From Xiphophorus maculatus (Eukaryota > Chordata > Actinopteri > Cyprinodontiformes > Poeciliidae), in assembly GCF_002775205.1 (NCBI RefSeq), contig NC_036443.1:31030217-31094216 (forward strand): a stretch of DNA of 64,000 nucleotides, given 5' to 3'. Below are positions 1 through 12,200 of the stretch, one piece after another (position 1 is the first letter of the stretch; every line of letters begins with the position of its first letter). A model generated the notes under the pieces. It did not search any database, was not told the origin of the DNA, and saw only the letters and a program-made list of their open reading frames with translations. The translations under genes were made by a program, and so were the position numbers.

Positions 1-1
1 C

Positions 2-1108
2 TCAGCTGACCAGATGAAAGCAGAAAGTGATGAAGAGAACGGAGGAGGAGCAGAGTCCAGCAGGAACCCAGAGCTACACACTGACGGAGACACGTCCAGC
101 TCTTCAGAGACGGAGGTCAGTGGGGATGAAGAGGAGGAGGATGATGATGTGAACCATCCTGGTTCTCATCTGAAACACCCACCAGACTCCGGCTCTGAAA
201 CTGAGGACAGTGAGAACGACTGGAAGGAAACTAGAGCTGCCGAGTCAGGAGGAAACGCCGCCAACAAGTCGCTGAGCTGCTCCAAGTGCAGTCAACAGTT
301 CAACAAGTCCTCGCTTCAGAGACACATAACCTGTCCTTCAAAAGCAAGACCTGCAGGCTGTTTGGTTGGCAAGAAAATTGTTAGAGAGAAGAAAAGTGTT
401 GAGTCGCTGAGGAAGATCCAGACAGGGGTTAAATGTTTTACCTGTGACGACTGTGGTAAAAGTTTTAACTGGAAAAACAACATAAATGTTCACATGAGAA
501 TCCACTCTGGAGAGAAACCGTTTGGTTGTGACGTCTGTGGCAGAAAATTCAGCCAAAAGTCCCATTTAAACATTCACACCAGGATTCACACCGGAGAGAA
601 ACCGTTCAGTTGTGATGTTTGTGAACAAAGATTCAGTGATAAGTCCCATTTAAACAAACACATGAGGATCCACACGGGGGACAAACCTTTAGGTTGTGAC
701 GTTTGTGGACAACGCTTTAGTGACAAGACGAGTTTAAACAGGCACATGAGAATCCACACAGGAGACAAACCGTTTGGTTGTGATTCCTGTGGACAAAGAT
801 TCAGCGATAAGTCGACCTTAAAGAAACACATCAGGATCCACACAGGAGAGAAGCCATTTGGTTGTTACGCCTGTGGGGAAAAATTCAGCCTAAAGGGAAG
901 TTTAAAAACACACATGAGAATCCACACAGGAGAAAAACCTTTTGGTTGTGATGTCTGTGGTCAGAGATTTCGCCAGTTGTCTAATTTAAATGCGCACACC
1001 AGGATCCACACTGGAGAGAAACCATTTGGCTGTGCTGTTTGTGGAGAAACATTTACCCAGACATCCCATTTTAACCGACATATGAGAATTCACACAGGAG
1101 GGGAATAA
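2..1108 (+). CDS. C2H2 zinc-finger protein, last exon (5' partial)
   Basis: Open from base 2 to the TAA at 1106-1108, 368 visible codons. The frame is open to the window edge and matches the middle of the 18443-20118 exon, so the true start lies upstream and the ATG at 14 is internal. The N-terminal part is acidic and Ser-rich (SSSSETE, GDEEEEDDD). One degenerate finger follows: its spacer is one residue short compared with the paralog and the last His is Cys. Then come eight canonical C-x2-C-x12-H-x3-H fingers joined by TGEKPF-type linkers. Helix residues -1/2/3/6 differ from finger to finger (for example QSHI, DSHK, DTSR, DSTK, QSNA), as in sequence-specific DNA binders. Probable nuclear transcription factor. 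The target is unknown and no KRAB or BTB domain is visible. Confidence 0.9.
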   Translation, partial: SADQMKAESDEENGGGAESSRNPELHTDGDTSSSSETEVSGDEEEEDDDVNHPGSHLKHPPDSGSETEDSENDWKETRAAESGGNAANKSLSCSKCSQQFNKSSLQRHITCPSKARPAGCLVGKKIVREKKSVESLRKIQTGVKCFTCDDCGKSFNWKNNINVHMRIHSGEKPFGCDVCGRKFSQKSHLNIHTRIHTGEKPFSCDVCEQRFSDKSHLNKHMRIHTGDKPLGCDVCGQRFSDKTSLNRHMRIHTGDKPFGCDSCGQRFSDKSTLKKHIRIHTGEKPFGCYACGEKFSLKGSLKTHMRIHTGEKPFGCDVCGQRFRQLSNLNAHTRIHTGEKPFGCAVCGETFTQTSHFNRHMRIHTGGE

Positions 1109-2785
1109 TCAGGCAGTAAAAGAGTTCCTACCTAAAGGACTGTAATATCTTTGATTTTCTATGATCCATGAATGTTTTACCTTACAGTGTTTGAAATGTA
1201 CCGTACTGTTGTGATAAGCTCTTTGTTTCAATTAGTTTAAGTTGTTATAAAAGCATTCATGATTAATTGTAGCAATAGATTTTATTTGAGAAACATTTAT
1301 TTCAGATGTTAAAAATAAATTAAAAATACAATAGGCTTAATTTTTATAAATTTAAATATGGGTAAATTGAATTTATATTTAAATTATGGCTCACATCAGG
1401 ATCAAAACATTTTCTTAGATATACTAACGTCATATTACGAAGACTTCAAAATGTTTCATTGTAATTTTAGACATTCATTCATTATCCTCTAGGGATTTTT
1501 GCTTTAGCTCCTGCTAATAGTGTTAGCTCTAGCAATTTATGTTATATTAAATATTACAAATTTGCTCCATAAACTGGATTAACTAATAAAAGCCCACAAA
1601 GTCAACTGTGCTTATTGGCATCATTTCTTTTTATTCCGTGTCACAATTTTTCTCAGTTGTCTTCTTTGCTTTTCTGTCATCATATCCTGGCCTTCGTAGC
1701 ACAAGTTGCTTTTAGCTAAGAAGTTGACACTGATGCTGCTCTGCCATGCAGCTCAGCTGAATTAGTGCTATTAAGTTAATAACTTAAGAAGTTTGTTGTT
1801 TATATTTATGAACAGAACCGTATAAAGTACATATTGCAGCCCAGATTGGACTCTGTTTGAACCATTTCTCTTTGCTGTTCTGGTATGGCCCCACCATCTT
1901 TATTTCTGTATCAACTGACTCTGCTTAAGGATGACCATTATCGCCCTCTGCTGGATGGAGGCTAAACTACAACACTGAAAAAAGTCTAAGCGGACGTTGT
2001 TAATCAAATGGAACTAATTTAAATCTAATAAAGCATTTATCGACAATCGTAAGTAGATCAGTTGTTTGCATCCCTGTGTTTAGCTAATTGTTGGTCTCTT
2101 TTAGGCACTTTATGAAAAAAAAATAACGTAGTTTTCCATCTGAATAAACTATGTACAGCAACATTAAAAACAAGCAAATAATATAAACAGCAATTTAATT
2201 TCAAGGCTTAATATTATTTATTCAGTTGAAATTCAGCCCTGTAAATCCAGATAGGATGGACTGATGGGTTTGGTATCTCGTTAAGGTGGATAACAGGAGA
2301 GTAAGTAAAGGTCAAGTCTGCTTTCACAGATGATTATTACATAGACCCCAAAGTTTCTAATCTAGAGAATATCTCTAGTCAGAGAATATCTGTGGTGCAC
2401 TGAGAGGTGAGAGGAGAAAAAAGAAATCTGGTTTTGTTTTGGGTTCTGCTCTGGAATATCTGGAGATGATGGTGCAAAGGATTATTCATGAAATCAATAA
2501 AATTACAGACAACCCTGAAGATCCTCTTCGGAGTCTCTCATACAACAACAGAGTGTTTTTAGCCAGAATTGCTGTAAAACTGACTGCTACAGAGAGCCTT
2601 TCTGCCCACCAGTCCCCATAGCCATTCACATCTATAATAACTAATTTAAAAATGTGATAATGTGAGCTACAACATTTAATTTTCATTGGGATTAATAATA
2701 TATTTGAATTAAACTGAATTGAATTCCATTGAACTGTGGAATGAAACAAGCAAACAAAAAATACTGATATACTATTTGACATGGC

Positions 2786-2787
<2 letters not shown>
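1109..2787. other. 3' flank of the first zinc-finger gene, no gene recognised
   Basis: AT-rich sequence after the stop. A candidate poly(A) signal AATAAA lies at 1314-1319. A 60-codon open frame at 2439-2621 has no recognisable domain or splice context and is not called as a gene. Confidence 0.5.

Positions 2788-2788
<1 letters not shown>

Positions 2789-2879
<91 letters not shown>
2789..2879. repeat. (AT)n microsatellite, about 45 units
   Basis: Uninterrupted alternating A and T for about 90 bases. It ends about 25 bases before the YY1-like site of the zinc-finger promoter at 2902. Confidence 0.98.
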
Positions 2880-2884
<5 letters not shown>

Positions 2885-2901
2885 AATAAAATGCCACTTA
2901 C

Positions 2902-3218
2902 AATATGGCGTCGCTCTTGACATACGTCCCTGACGCGCCTGCGGATTCAGCTCCCTCAGAAGATCCTGAGCTGGACTTCCGGGTTCAGCCCCTAGTCGCC
3001 AGTGCGCAGACGCCAAATTCTCTTTAGCATAACGGTTGTAGTTGAAGCCTCGTCCGTCGTGTTTTCTTTGGTTTTTGTTCATTTAATCGCATTAAAACCG
3101 AACCCCAGCTGTTCAGTAACAGTTAGATGAAGGTCCGGAGACAGAAACGCTACCAGAGATGTAGCGATAGGAGCTGAAACGGCGACTGGAGGTAGCAGAG
3201 CAAGAGGAACACAGAAAC
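2902..3218 (+). promoter_or_regulatory. Promoter and 5' UTR of the second zinc-finger gene
   Basis: The stretch before the exon-1 ATG at 3219 resembles the one before the third zinc-finger gene (16159-16423). Both contain an AATATGGCG YY1-like site (2902-2910 here), an ACTTCCGG ETS-type site (2975-2982 here), a GTGCGCAGAC block and an A-rich GAAACATGG start context. There is no TATA box. This fits a TATA-less promoter, but the transcription start was not determined. Confidence 0.6.
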
Positions 3219-6200
3219 ATGGATGCTGCTTTTAAGATTCAGATGGACAGATTAGGTTAGTATGTTTTACTTCATTATATCAGCTGTTTGGACGCCAGCT
3301 ACAGTTTACAATTATCTTATGCAGAATTTATTAAATTATTCTTATTAATGTCGCAGAGCTACCAGCGCCTTGTTCTCCTTGTTCTCTGCTTGGTCCAGAG
3401 GATCTGGACCCCTAGCTGGTAAATGATTGTTTGATGGAGACGTAGACTCTGTTTAAGTTTTATTTTTTACTCAGTGGCTACCGTTTAACCGTTTAACCGT
3501 TTAACCGTGAAATATGAAACGCACCAGCTCCACGCTAATGGTGCGTTCCAGTTCTACTTGGAGCGGGAAAATCAAAAATCACTTTCTCCACTGGGAATGT
3601 GGGAGCAACTACGACTTCGTGTTTCAACATGGCTGCTCCTGACGTCACTAGTGACGAGTATGACATCACTACTCTCTGTATATTTTTCCTTTTTGTCTTT
3701 ATTGATGCTATGCCTGGTTCTGAGTTTCTGTTTAGCTGAGACAGCTTTGGGAACAACAGTTGATCTATTGCTGTTAATAACTTAAAGCTGCAGTAGGCAA
3801 CTTTAATAAAAATTAATTTTTTAGGTAATTTGTTAAAACTGTCAAAATTTGCTGACAGTAGAATATGAGACAGATGATCTATTAAAAAAAGAATCAAGCT
3901 CCCTTTGCTCATCCCAGTGATCTTGCTGCTATTTGCAGAAATACACCACTAGTAAGAGCCAGGAGGGGTGTCTCTGCAGTGTCAATCACGCTCCTGTACA
4001 TGCTGCCCAGCAACCTTTCCCCGCTCAGCGTTTACCGTCACTCAAGCTCAAGACTGCTGGTGTGCTGCAGCTGTGCTAATGGCAGAGAGGGAAACTAACG
4101 TTGCAGGAAAACTGCCAATTCCTCGAGTGGCGGCACCTGCTCAAAAAACAAGGAGAGGCAGGCGGAAGAAGTCCAAAGATGAAAAGCAAGCTCAAAAGAA
4201 AGAACTGGACCGAGCCCGGAATAAAACCAGGATAAACATCGGAGCGGCTTTTCTGAGGTGGAGGGAGCTCCTCTACCTGAAACGCTTCAGATCCGATGCA
4301 GAGTTAGCCACGTTTCTGCTAGACAAGTAAGTATCTCTGCTGGATTTATTTTTACATTTATTTTACATTATCTCCAGTCTCTTTTCACTCTGTAGCTTGT
4401 TGCTAAGTCTAAGTTAGCTTGTTAGCTAGTAGCATGGCAGTAATGTTAGCGATCACTGCCAACTCTTTCACACTCAGTATATATTTTATTGTTTTATTTA
4501 GTTGTCCCAACATATTTTTTGAATCAGACTGATGTCAGTAGTGAAATTAATTTGTGTATATTATTGTGATATAATGAAGTATTTACAAAAAGTACATAAA
4601 ATATGAGAGAACTGATTACAACATTAGCACCTAGCCTGTTTGTTGGCTGTTTGTAATCTAAATGTTTAGTGTTTTGTGAGTTTTTTTTCTTCTGATGAAT
4701 GTGCTCATGTTTGACATAATACTCTACTGTCTGTAGATCATCTCTCTATAAGGTGAAGGTTGTCTATAGCTTCCAAACAGGCCTGACAGATTTTGTACGG
4801 TTTGGTTTATTGTAGATGTGAAGTTGGAGCTTTGACTTCCGTCAGCCATCAGGCCGCCCTGTCCAGTTCTGTCGGCAGCTCATCATCAGATCGGTGAGAA
4901 AATATTAGGAGCTCATATTGCCAAATTCACTATGATGGGTCAGCCTGAGCGGTAGTCATGGCGACAGATTACAATGTATGTCTTATTTTAGAATTATAAA
5001 AGTGAATTGAAAATCAGAGCCAATCATTTAAAGAAGATTTTAATGTGTGAAGAAAAATCTGTTATGGTTTAACCTCAAGTATTTTATTTTCTACAGAGAT
5101 CAGGACCTGAAATTCACTTCAGGGTTGTGAATTATTTAGTTAAATCTGGCAAATCTAGATTTTATAATCTTACTTCCTGCATACAATTACAGAGATATAT
5201 AATAATGTTTGCATTGGCGCCGTAGACTACCATTAAAAACAAATAATGAGCAAAGTTGTGGATATTTCTTTGTAAATTTAGATGTTCAGAATTTGCTCTG
5301 CATTGAGGGGGAAGGAATTAAATGTAGGTAATGTTAGAAGACGAAGCACAGAATTTCTTCAAGTTACTAAAGGTAAAGAGACAAAACTCAGGCAGATAAG
5401 ATTATATGTCACTTTTATTTCTACATGTTCTTGCTGTTAGCATTTCATCGCTGGACACTCATGATGACATCAATGAAAGTGACTTCAATCACATTCAGAA
5501 CTCTGTGTAAGTAGCATTTATACATATTTAACCTGAAATGTGACGTTTTGGTATCAGATTAATATTTTTGGTTCATAGCATCGACTGGGCTGGGGACTGG
5601 ACCCGGCCTCTGCAGGACGACGCTGGAGACGTTTCAGCTTCAGAGGAAGGGAGTAGCATGGAGGAAGGCAGTTACCATGACGACACTGATGATGATGATG
5701 ATGATGAGGAGGAGGAGGATTACATCCCCCCTTTATGCGTTCGGTAAGTTCCTAACTAAAAATAATCTTTCATGAGAATAATTTTCCTTTCTCATTGCTT
5801 TTTTGTATTCAATCAGCACTGTTGGTGCCGGTGAACAGAAGTTATGTCTGGATGCTCTTCCGGCCGTCGGCATGGAGGACACAGTTCATGACACTCTGGT
5901 CACAGAGTCAGCCGAGTCCCAACCAGTCCAGAGCGAGGATGACATCACTAATCATCCGGCAGCCATCACCTATCATGTCTGTCTGGTGCAACTCGCTCAG
6001 TATCTGCTGCTGCCCATCCCAGTGTGTACGGCTAAAGACCCGGTGACACTGGTGGAGTGTCAGGCAACTGGACCATTCCAAGTCCAGATCAAGTCCAGAG
6101 GAACAGCTGTCATCATGCAGTGGGTATGTTCATTTACTACTCCAGTGTTTCCCCTAGGGGGCGCCAAGCCAATGAGAGCGCCTGCCGCACCGAGAAGATC

Positions 6201-9200
6201 ACAGCCTGTAGGAATTGCAGGCTCACAGTTAATATAATTGACTTTGTCAGCCTAAGCACAGCACACTATCCAGGTGTGAGCTTTCTCCATCTGTACGCAG
6301 TCGCTCGCCTACTGGTAGCGCTCTCTCAAACTCAGTCTAGAGCCGTGCTTTACGATGACGCGCCAGGCCACACCGCTAGCTCGGCTAGTCCTGGGCCTGG
6401 AGGTTCAGTGTCCTGCAACTCTTAGATGTCTCCCTGGTCCAACACACCTGAATCCAACAGCTGAATCACCTCCTGCGTGCAGTCAGAGTCCTGCTAATGA
6501 CCTCATTGTTTGACTCAGGTGTGTTGAAGTAAAGATGCATCTAAAAGTTGCAGAGACCGGCCCTCCAGGCCTGGAGTTGCCCACCTCTGTCCTAGAGGAA
6601 ACGCTGCTCTCTGTTGTATCATTGTTGTGATGGTTAGAAAGTAAAGCTAAATATTTTTAAACCTGTTTTCCAGATGTGTTCTAACAATCACTGTGTGTGG
6701 GAGTGGAATTCCCAGCCCACTTTCAAAGACGGGATGCAAGCTGGCGACTTCCTTTTGGCCTCAAATATCATCCTGTCTGGCAACAACTATGCCAAAGTTG
6801 CATTGCTTTTCAAGTTTATGAAGATGGGAATAGTGGATTGGTCAACCTTCTTGAAAATACAGGACACATACTGTGTTGGAACCATCAAGGACTTTTGGGA
6901 CAGCAGCAGAGCTGAGGTCGTTTCCAGGCTGAAATCAAAGGAAAATGTTGTTGTACTTGGTGAGTCTAATGGTCAATTTTAAAACCTCGGGCAATGTTCA
7001 CATGCAACTCTGTTTCTCCTGCTTTGATGAGAAATCTTTTTCTTGTGCATTTGGTACTTTTTAAAGCTGATGGTCATATGGACAGTCTTGGGTCGTCTGC
7101 TCAGTTCTGTACCTACACCATCATGGAGAATGAAACCAAAGAAATCCTATCAATAGTCAACATTGACAAGGGGGAGACACAGAGGCGTTCTGTGATGATG
7201 GAGAGGGAAGGCTTCATCAGGAGCTTTGACCAAATCCACCAGGAGGTTAAACTCACTGAAGTTTGCACAGATTCACAGTCACAGATATCCGCTCTATTCG
7301 GTAAGTCCAGACCACAACCCGCTATGTTTTTCACACGCTTTGAACATTGCCATGGTGCAACGGATTTTGAAAGGCTGGACTGCTGCGTGAAGAACAGGAC
7401 AGCACAAACTACAGAGTGAGACGAATGTTTGGAGCCCCCCTCATGACCGGTTAATGTGTCGGCTATAAACCTAGTTTTATATTAAAACCCTGTAGTTTAA
7501 ATCCTACAGCTTCATATTGTAGGATTTTACAGTGTAAAGCCCTACAGTTTTATACTGTAAGGGTTTAGGGAAGATTGTGGACGGCGTTTCTACAGAAGAT
7601 CTATGGATCTATGGCACCGTTAGAAGGCCGGGGCGTCGAAGGAGGGGGGCCGGGGAGAGAGGGGGGGTCAAAGGAGAAATGGGGGGGGGGGTAGCGTACT
7701 GTTGAGTGCTGGGGCGGGGAGGTGGACGGACAGACAGCGTATTGCAAGAAGGAGGTCTGACTGTACGCTAACCCCCCCTGCCTCCCCAGATAAGCTGTTT
7801 TATTTCTATAATTATTAGTGATGTCACTATCAGTAATAATGTGTCTACCTGAGGATTCCTCGGCTCATTATCTTTCATTAGAGCCTCGTTGATGATTGTA
7901 TGTTGAAGCACTGAGGAGTTACAGTCATCTGTACATCCTCTAAAATAAAACATGTCCAAAATGACATTTCTTTTTGTGATATCTTGATCAGTCTTGAGAT
8001 CCACAAGCAGAATATTTTATTCTACAGATTTATTGTATTTTCCAGTCCATACATTCAACACTCAATGTACATTTACAACAAATAAAAATGAAAAATCTGG
8101 GTGAAGCAAAATTTTTCAATTTCTTTTGTGTTACAAACATAATAGCTACAAACTACTTACAGTTAAAGTATTTTTGACTGAAAAATAGAAAATTCAGCTT
8201 GTCATCTTCATAAAGAGACCAAGTTTTTTCATGTACTTCATATTGTTCTAGAAAGGCAGCTGATTTAATTTAGGTTTACCTTTTCAGGTGTTTTTGGTGA
8301 TTTAGGGGTTGCGAGTTAAGGGGTTCAGGAAGTAATTCTGACACTGAAGAAGATTTAAGTGGTTTTGGTGCACAGGAGGAAAATAAAGGTGGTGATTAAT
8401 GACTTTTATAGGCTGATGTATTTATTTATTAAGCAGCTATGTTATAGACACTGCTTTGAAAAAGCATTTATGGTACATATTTATGTATGTTACAGTGACA
8501 TATTCCATTAGAAGTAAAAAAAAAAAGTCTGTAAATATCTCATGATGTGGCTCATAGACAAGCGTGGCCAGTATTCATACCATTTTATTTTTTTCTTTTC
8601 AAAACTCATGGGTTTATCTCATATTCGTTGCGCTCACTAGTCTGGAAATTACGGTAATAAATGCTTGACCTCGTAGGATTTCATCTATCAATGCAACAGT
8701 ATTCCTAATTTCATTTCTGTTATACTGTTATTTGATAGACCCAGTCAAAGGAAAGTATAAGGACAGCGGCGTGCTGCACACTCTAGACATGTGGCATGGT
8801 TCCAAAAACTTGGCCAAGAAGATGCATGCAGTAAGCTTTCTTGTGATTAAAATTAAGAAATCAAAAATGACAAACTTGTATATTTTTCTCCAATATTTCA
8901 TTTTGTTATTTCTGTATTTGTGTTTATTAAGGCAGGGCAGCAAAAGGGTTGTTCCATCCTGCTGCACTGGATCAAAGACATCTGCAATTATTTCTGGTTC
9001 TGCTGCAAGATGACTGAAAACTATGATACCTTTTATGTGAGTCGCACCCAAACATCCTGGATGTAATTTTTCTAGCACTTCAGCATTGAGTTGTTGTTGC
9101 TATGTGGGGTAAATAAAACCAGTTTAGAGGTTGGTATTCATTACTGCACATTGATAACTGTAATAGCAAGAGTGAAACATTGTGGGAAAAATGCAGCCAC

Positions 9201-12200
9201 TATACCAATTGTATATATTTGATAAATGTAAGTTTAAACTGTTTATTTTGTAATGTAGGAGATGTGGGCTGGCCTTCTTAACCATGTAACAGGAGAACAC
9301 GAGTGGCCCCTGGACGCCGGTCAGCGTCCGTCTGGGGAACGCAGAGACAAGGCGTGGATAGAAAACGGGTCCGTGGCCCATCGGGCTTTATCGGAAATTA
9401 TTCTGAATCAACGCTGGCTTAAGGAAGTACACAAGTACTTGCACTTCAGGTATGAATATGTTTAATTATTCTGTGTTTCTACATATATTGCGCTTGAGAA
9501 AAAGCTTATATGATCTGATAGGTCTCATTGAAATTTTAGGTCAACGGCTGAGCTGGAATCTTTCCATAACCACATCCTGATGTATGCCAGCAAACGCTTC
9601 AGTTTCAGCCGTCCGGTCTATGAAGCCCGGATCTTCCTGGCTGGCCTGGATTACAACCACCATGTTCACAGAGCGCCCAAGAGAAAACCCGACGGCTCCG
9701 CAGAGTATGTAGTATTTTTATTTATAATTTGTTACTAGACCTTATCAAGAAAGACTCTGGATATAAATATTTTCATTTGTTTTTATTGTTTGTCTAACAT
9801 CTAATTTCAGATATCGGAAACTGTATAACAGGAAATCCAGAAAGTGGTGTTTGTATGCTATAAAGGAGGAAAAGGATTACCGCTACATCCCTCAGATTCA
9901 GAGGGCCATTGTAGGGAAGCGGGTGGCATCAGGGCGAGGTTTCCCTCGTCTTACTGCCACCACACAGAATGACGCTCGTCAGTACGGCGTGCTGTTCGTT
10001 GCACCAGCTTCCAGCACACAGCAGCCATTAAAGTCACAAGCCAGCAGGGGCCAGAGTAAGAAGCAGATGTTTGTGTCACTGTTTATAATTTCAACTAATT
10101 ACATGGATTTTAGCGCATTAAAAATTTTAGCGCAATTTATCGCATGTCTTTTTTGTTGTGTAGAGTCAGAACTATGTATTCTCGTTTCTGGTACGGCCGT
10201 AATTCTGACGCACAAGCGACATTCGCAAACAGCGCTGGACTTCAGTCATTTGTCTCGGCTCTCTGGGGGTTAATTTCTGCTTCATAAACATGTAGCAGCT
10301 CACACTAATTTCAGCATCTGCATTTCTAAAGAAGCTCCATAAATGATCAGAGAAACTCTGGAAAGATGAACAGATAGAAAAACACTTTGCTCCAATGTGA
10401 TGGTTGAAGAACAGACTAAAAACTATGAATATCTTTGTTGTTGAGCTCATATATTGATGTAATAACTGAGCACCAAATAGTTTTTAAATTAAAAATGTTG
10501 TTTATTTTGTTAATATGATTGTTTATTAAAATCCAATCATTTTGATTAATTTCAGACCCTTAAATTAACTTGATTAAAAATTGTAATTGAGTATCAAACC
10601 ATCACAGCGGAATAATTTCTGAATCAAAAATCAGACATATCAAATTTTTGTGGACCTTGAAGGTGTGTGTGAAAACGAACATCTCAGAACAACATGACTG
10701 AGGGTCAACACTTCGACATCGATCACGTTGTTCCTTTCAGTCCACAGTTTTCTCCTAAACTCTCCACGTCGTTTTTAATGTTCTGTCTGATACGATTAGC
10801 CTCGTCCTTCTACATTTGCCTCAGTCTCTCTTAATCGCAGCTGTGACTAACAAAATATACTCTACCCACGCGTCGCTATAAAATCTTTGCTTTAACATAG
10901 AAAGTACTCCTGCACCAGCTTCTGTTCCATCTTCTCAAAACCAGAGGGGTCATGGCCAAAGGCGTAAATCCATCTCATTACTGGGGAACCAAAAACAGGA
11001 ACATTTCTTAAGAGACATTTTGGGGGGTCAGCAAAGTTACAGTGAAATGTAAAGTAAAATGTGGTTTAAAAGTTTTTAAACCACATTCAAGCTGCAGGAC
11101 CAAAAATTACTAGTAATGCACATTAAACATGTTTTATTCTTAGTAAGCAAATTATTGAGAAATAAAACTGAAATTCAAATGTTGCTTTTATTTGAGTTTT
11201 GTTCAGTTTGACTGATCTAATCTCTGCTTCACCTTTACAAACATTTAAGGTTCTAAATAAAAAAGCTTTAATGAGTAACTGATCTTAATAAAATTCCTCA
11301 TAAACATTGATTTATTGAAATGGCTCATAATACAAGTTATGGACTATTTAAATATTAACTTGTTAAAACAGTGTAGCAGTTCTGCTAATAAGGCAGCTTA
11401 TCATGATTCAGTCAAAGTAATAAAATAACGAACTGCAGTCTGATCTTTATTGTTAATGTGTTTCTTCTTATTGAGCAGTGAAAGTAAATAAAATATTTAC
11501 ATGTCTTTTGCTGTAAGTATTTACTTACTGGAGGTTTTTTTTTATTTGTGCTGCAGAGCCACAGCTAACAGCTAGCAGCTAACAGCTAGCAGCTAGCTCC
11601 TCCCTCCAGCGGTTCTAACGGAGCCGGTGCCGTTCAGCTGCTGTTGCTCCTCCTACACTTTGGACTGAACCATTGTTCTAATAATGGAGGAGGGACCTGA
11701 AAATTTATTCTTATTTTTGTCTGAGATAAATGGCAGATTTATTTCGTTTATTGTTTCTTTTGCCTTTTCACATTGATATTATTTAAATGCAAACATTTCT
11801 TCAATTATTTTTTGGGGGGGACAATTCTAGACTTTTCCAAGATTGGGGGGTCCGTTCCCCCGACCCGCTGGATTTACGCCTGTGGTCATGGCTACACTAA
11901 TTAAGTTGTAATAAATTGAAATGTTGACGAGTTGCAGTTGTCTATAATGAACATGATGTGTTTCAGTGTTGATCGCAGATGTTCCGCAGATTGTGGTTGC
12001 TCTAGAAGAGGACGTTGAAGAGCCAAGTCCTGCTGTGGACCAGCAGAAACCAGAAGCTCCCCGCATCAAGGAGGAACCAGATGATGAATCTCAGTTCTCA
12101 CAGCTTCATCAGAAACAAGCAGAAGGCCGGTGTCTTCCGGCCAGCAGCTCGGATGACAAGATGGAGACCGAGGAAGAGGAATCCAGCAGGAACCCAGATC

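Noticed and set aside
586-843. Minus-strand frames opposite the zinc fingers (also 13369-13755 and 19359-19583)
   Set aside because: Repeating shadows of the finger array (MCLFK...LNLCPQTSQ).
2439-2621. 60-codon plus-strand open frame
   Set aside because: No domain, no splice partner, and close to an AT-rich flank. Length is within chance.
2486-3082. Minus-strand frame of 198 codons
   Set aside because: Much of it is translated AT microsatellite (Tyr-Ile repeats).
3507-3785. 92-codon plus-strand open frame with a hydrophobic end
   Set aside because: Lies in repeat-like sequence with no homology I recognise. The hydrophobic run follows from T-rich DNA.
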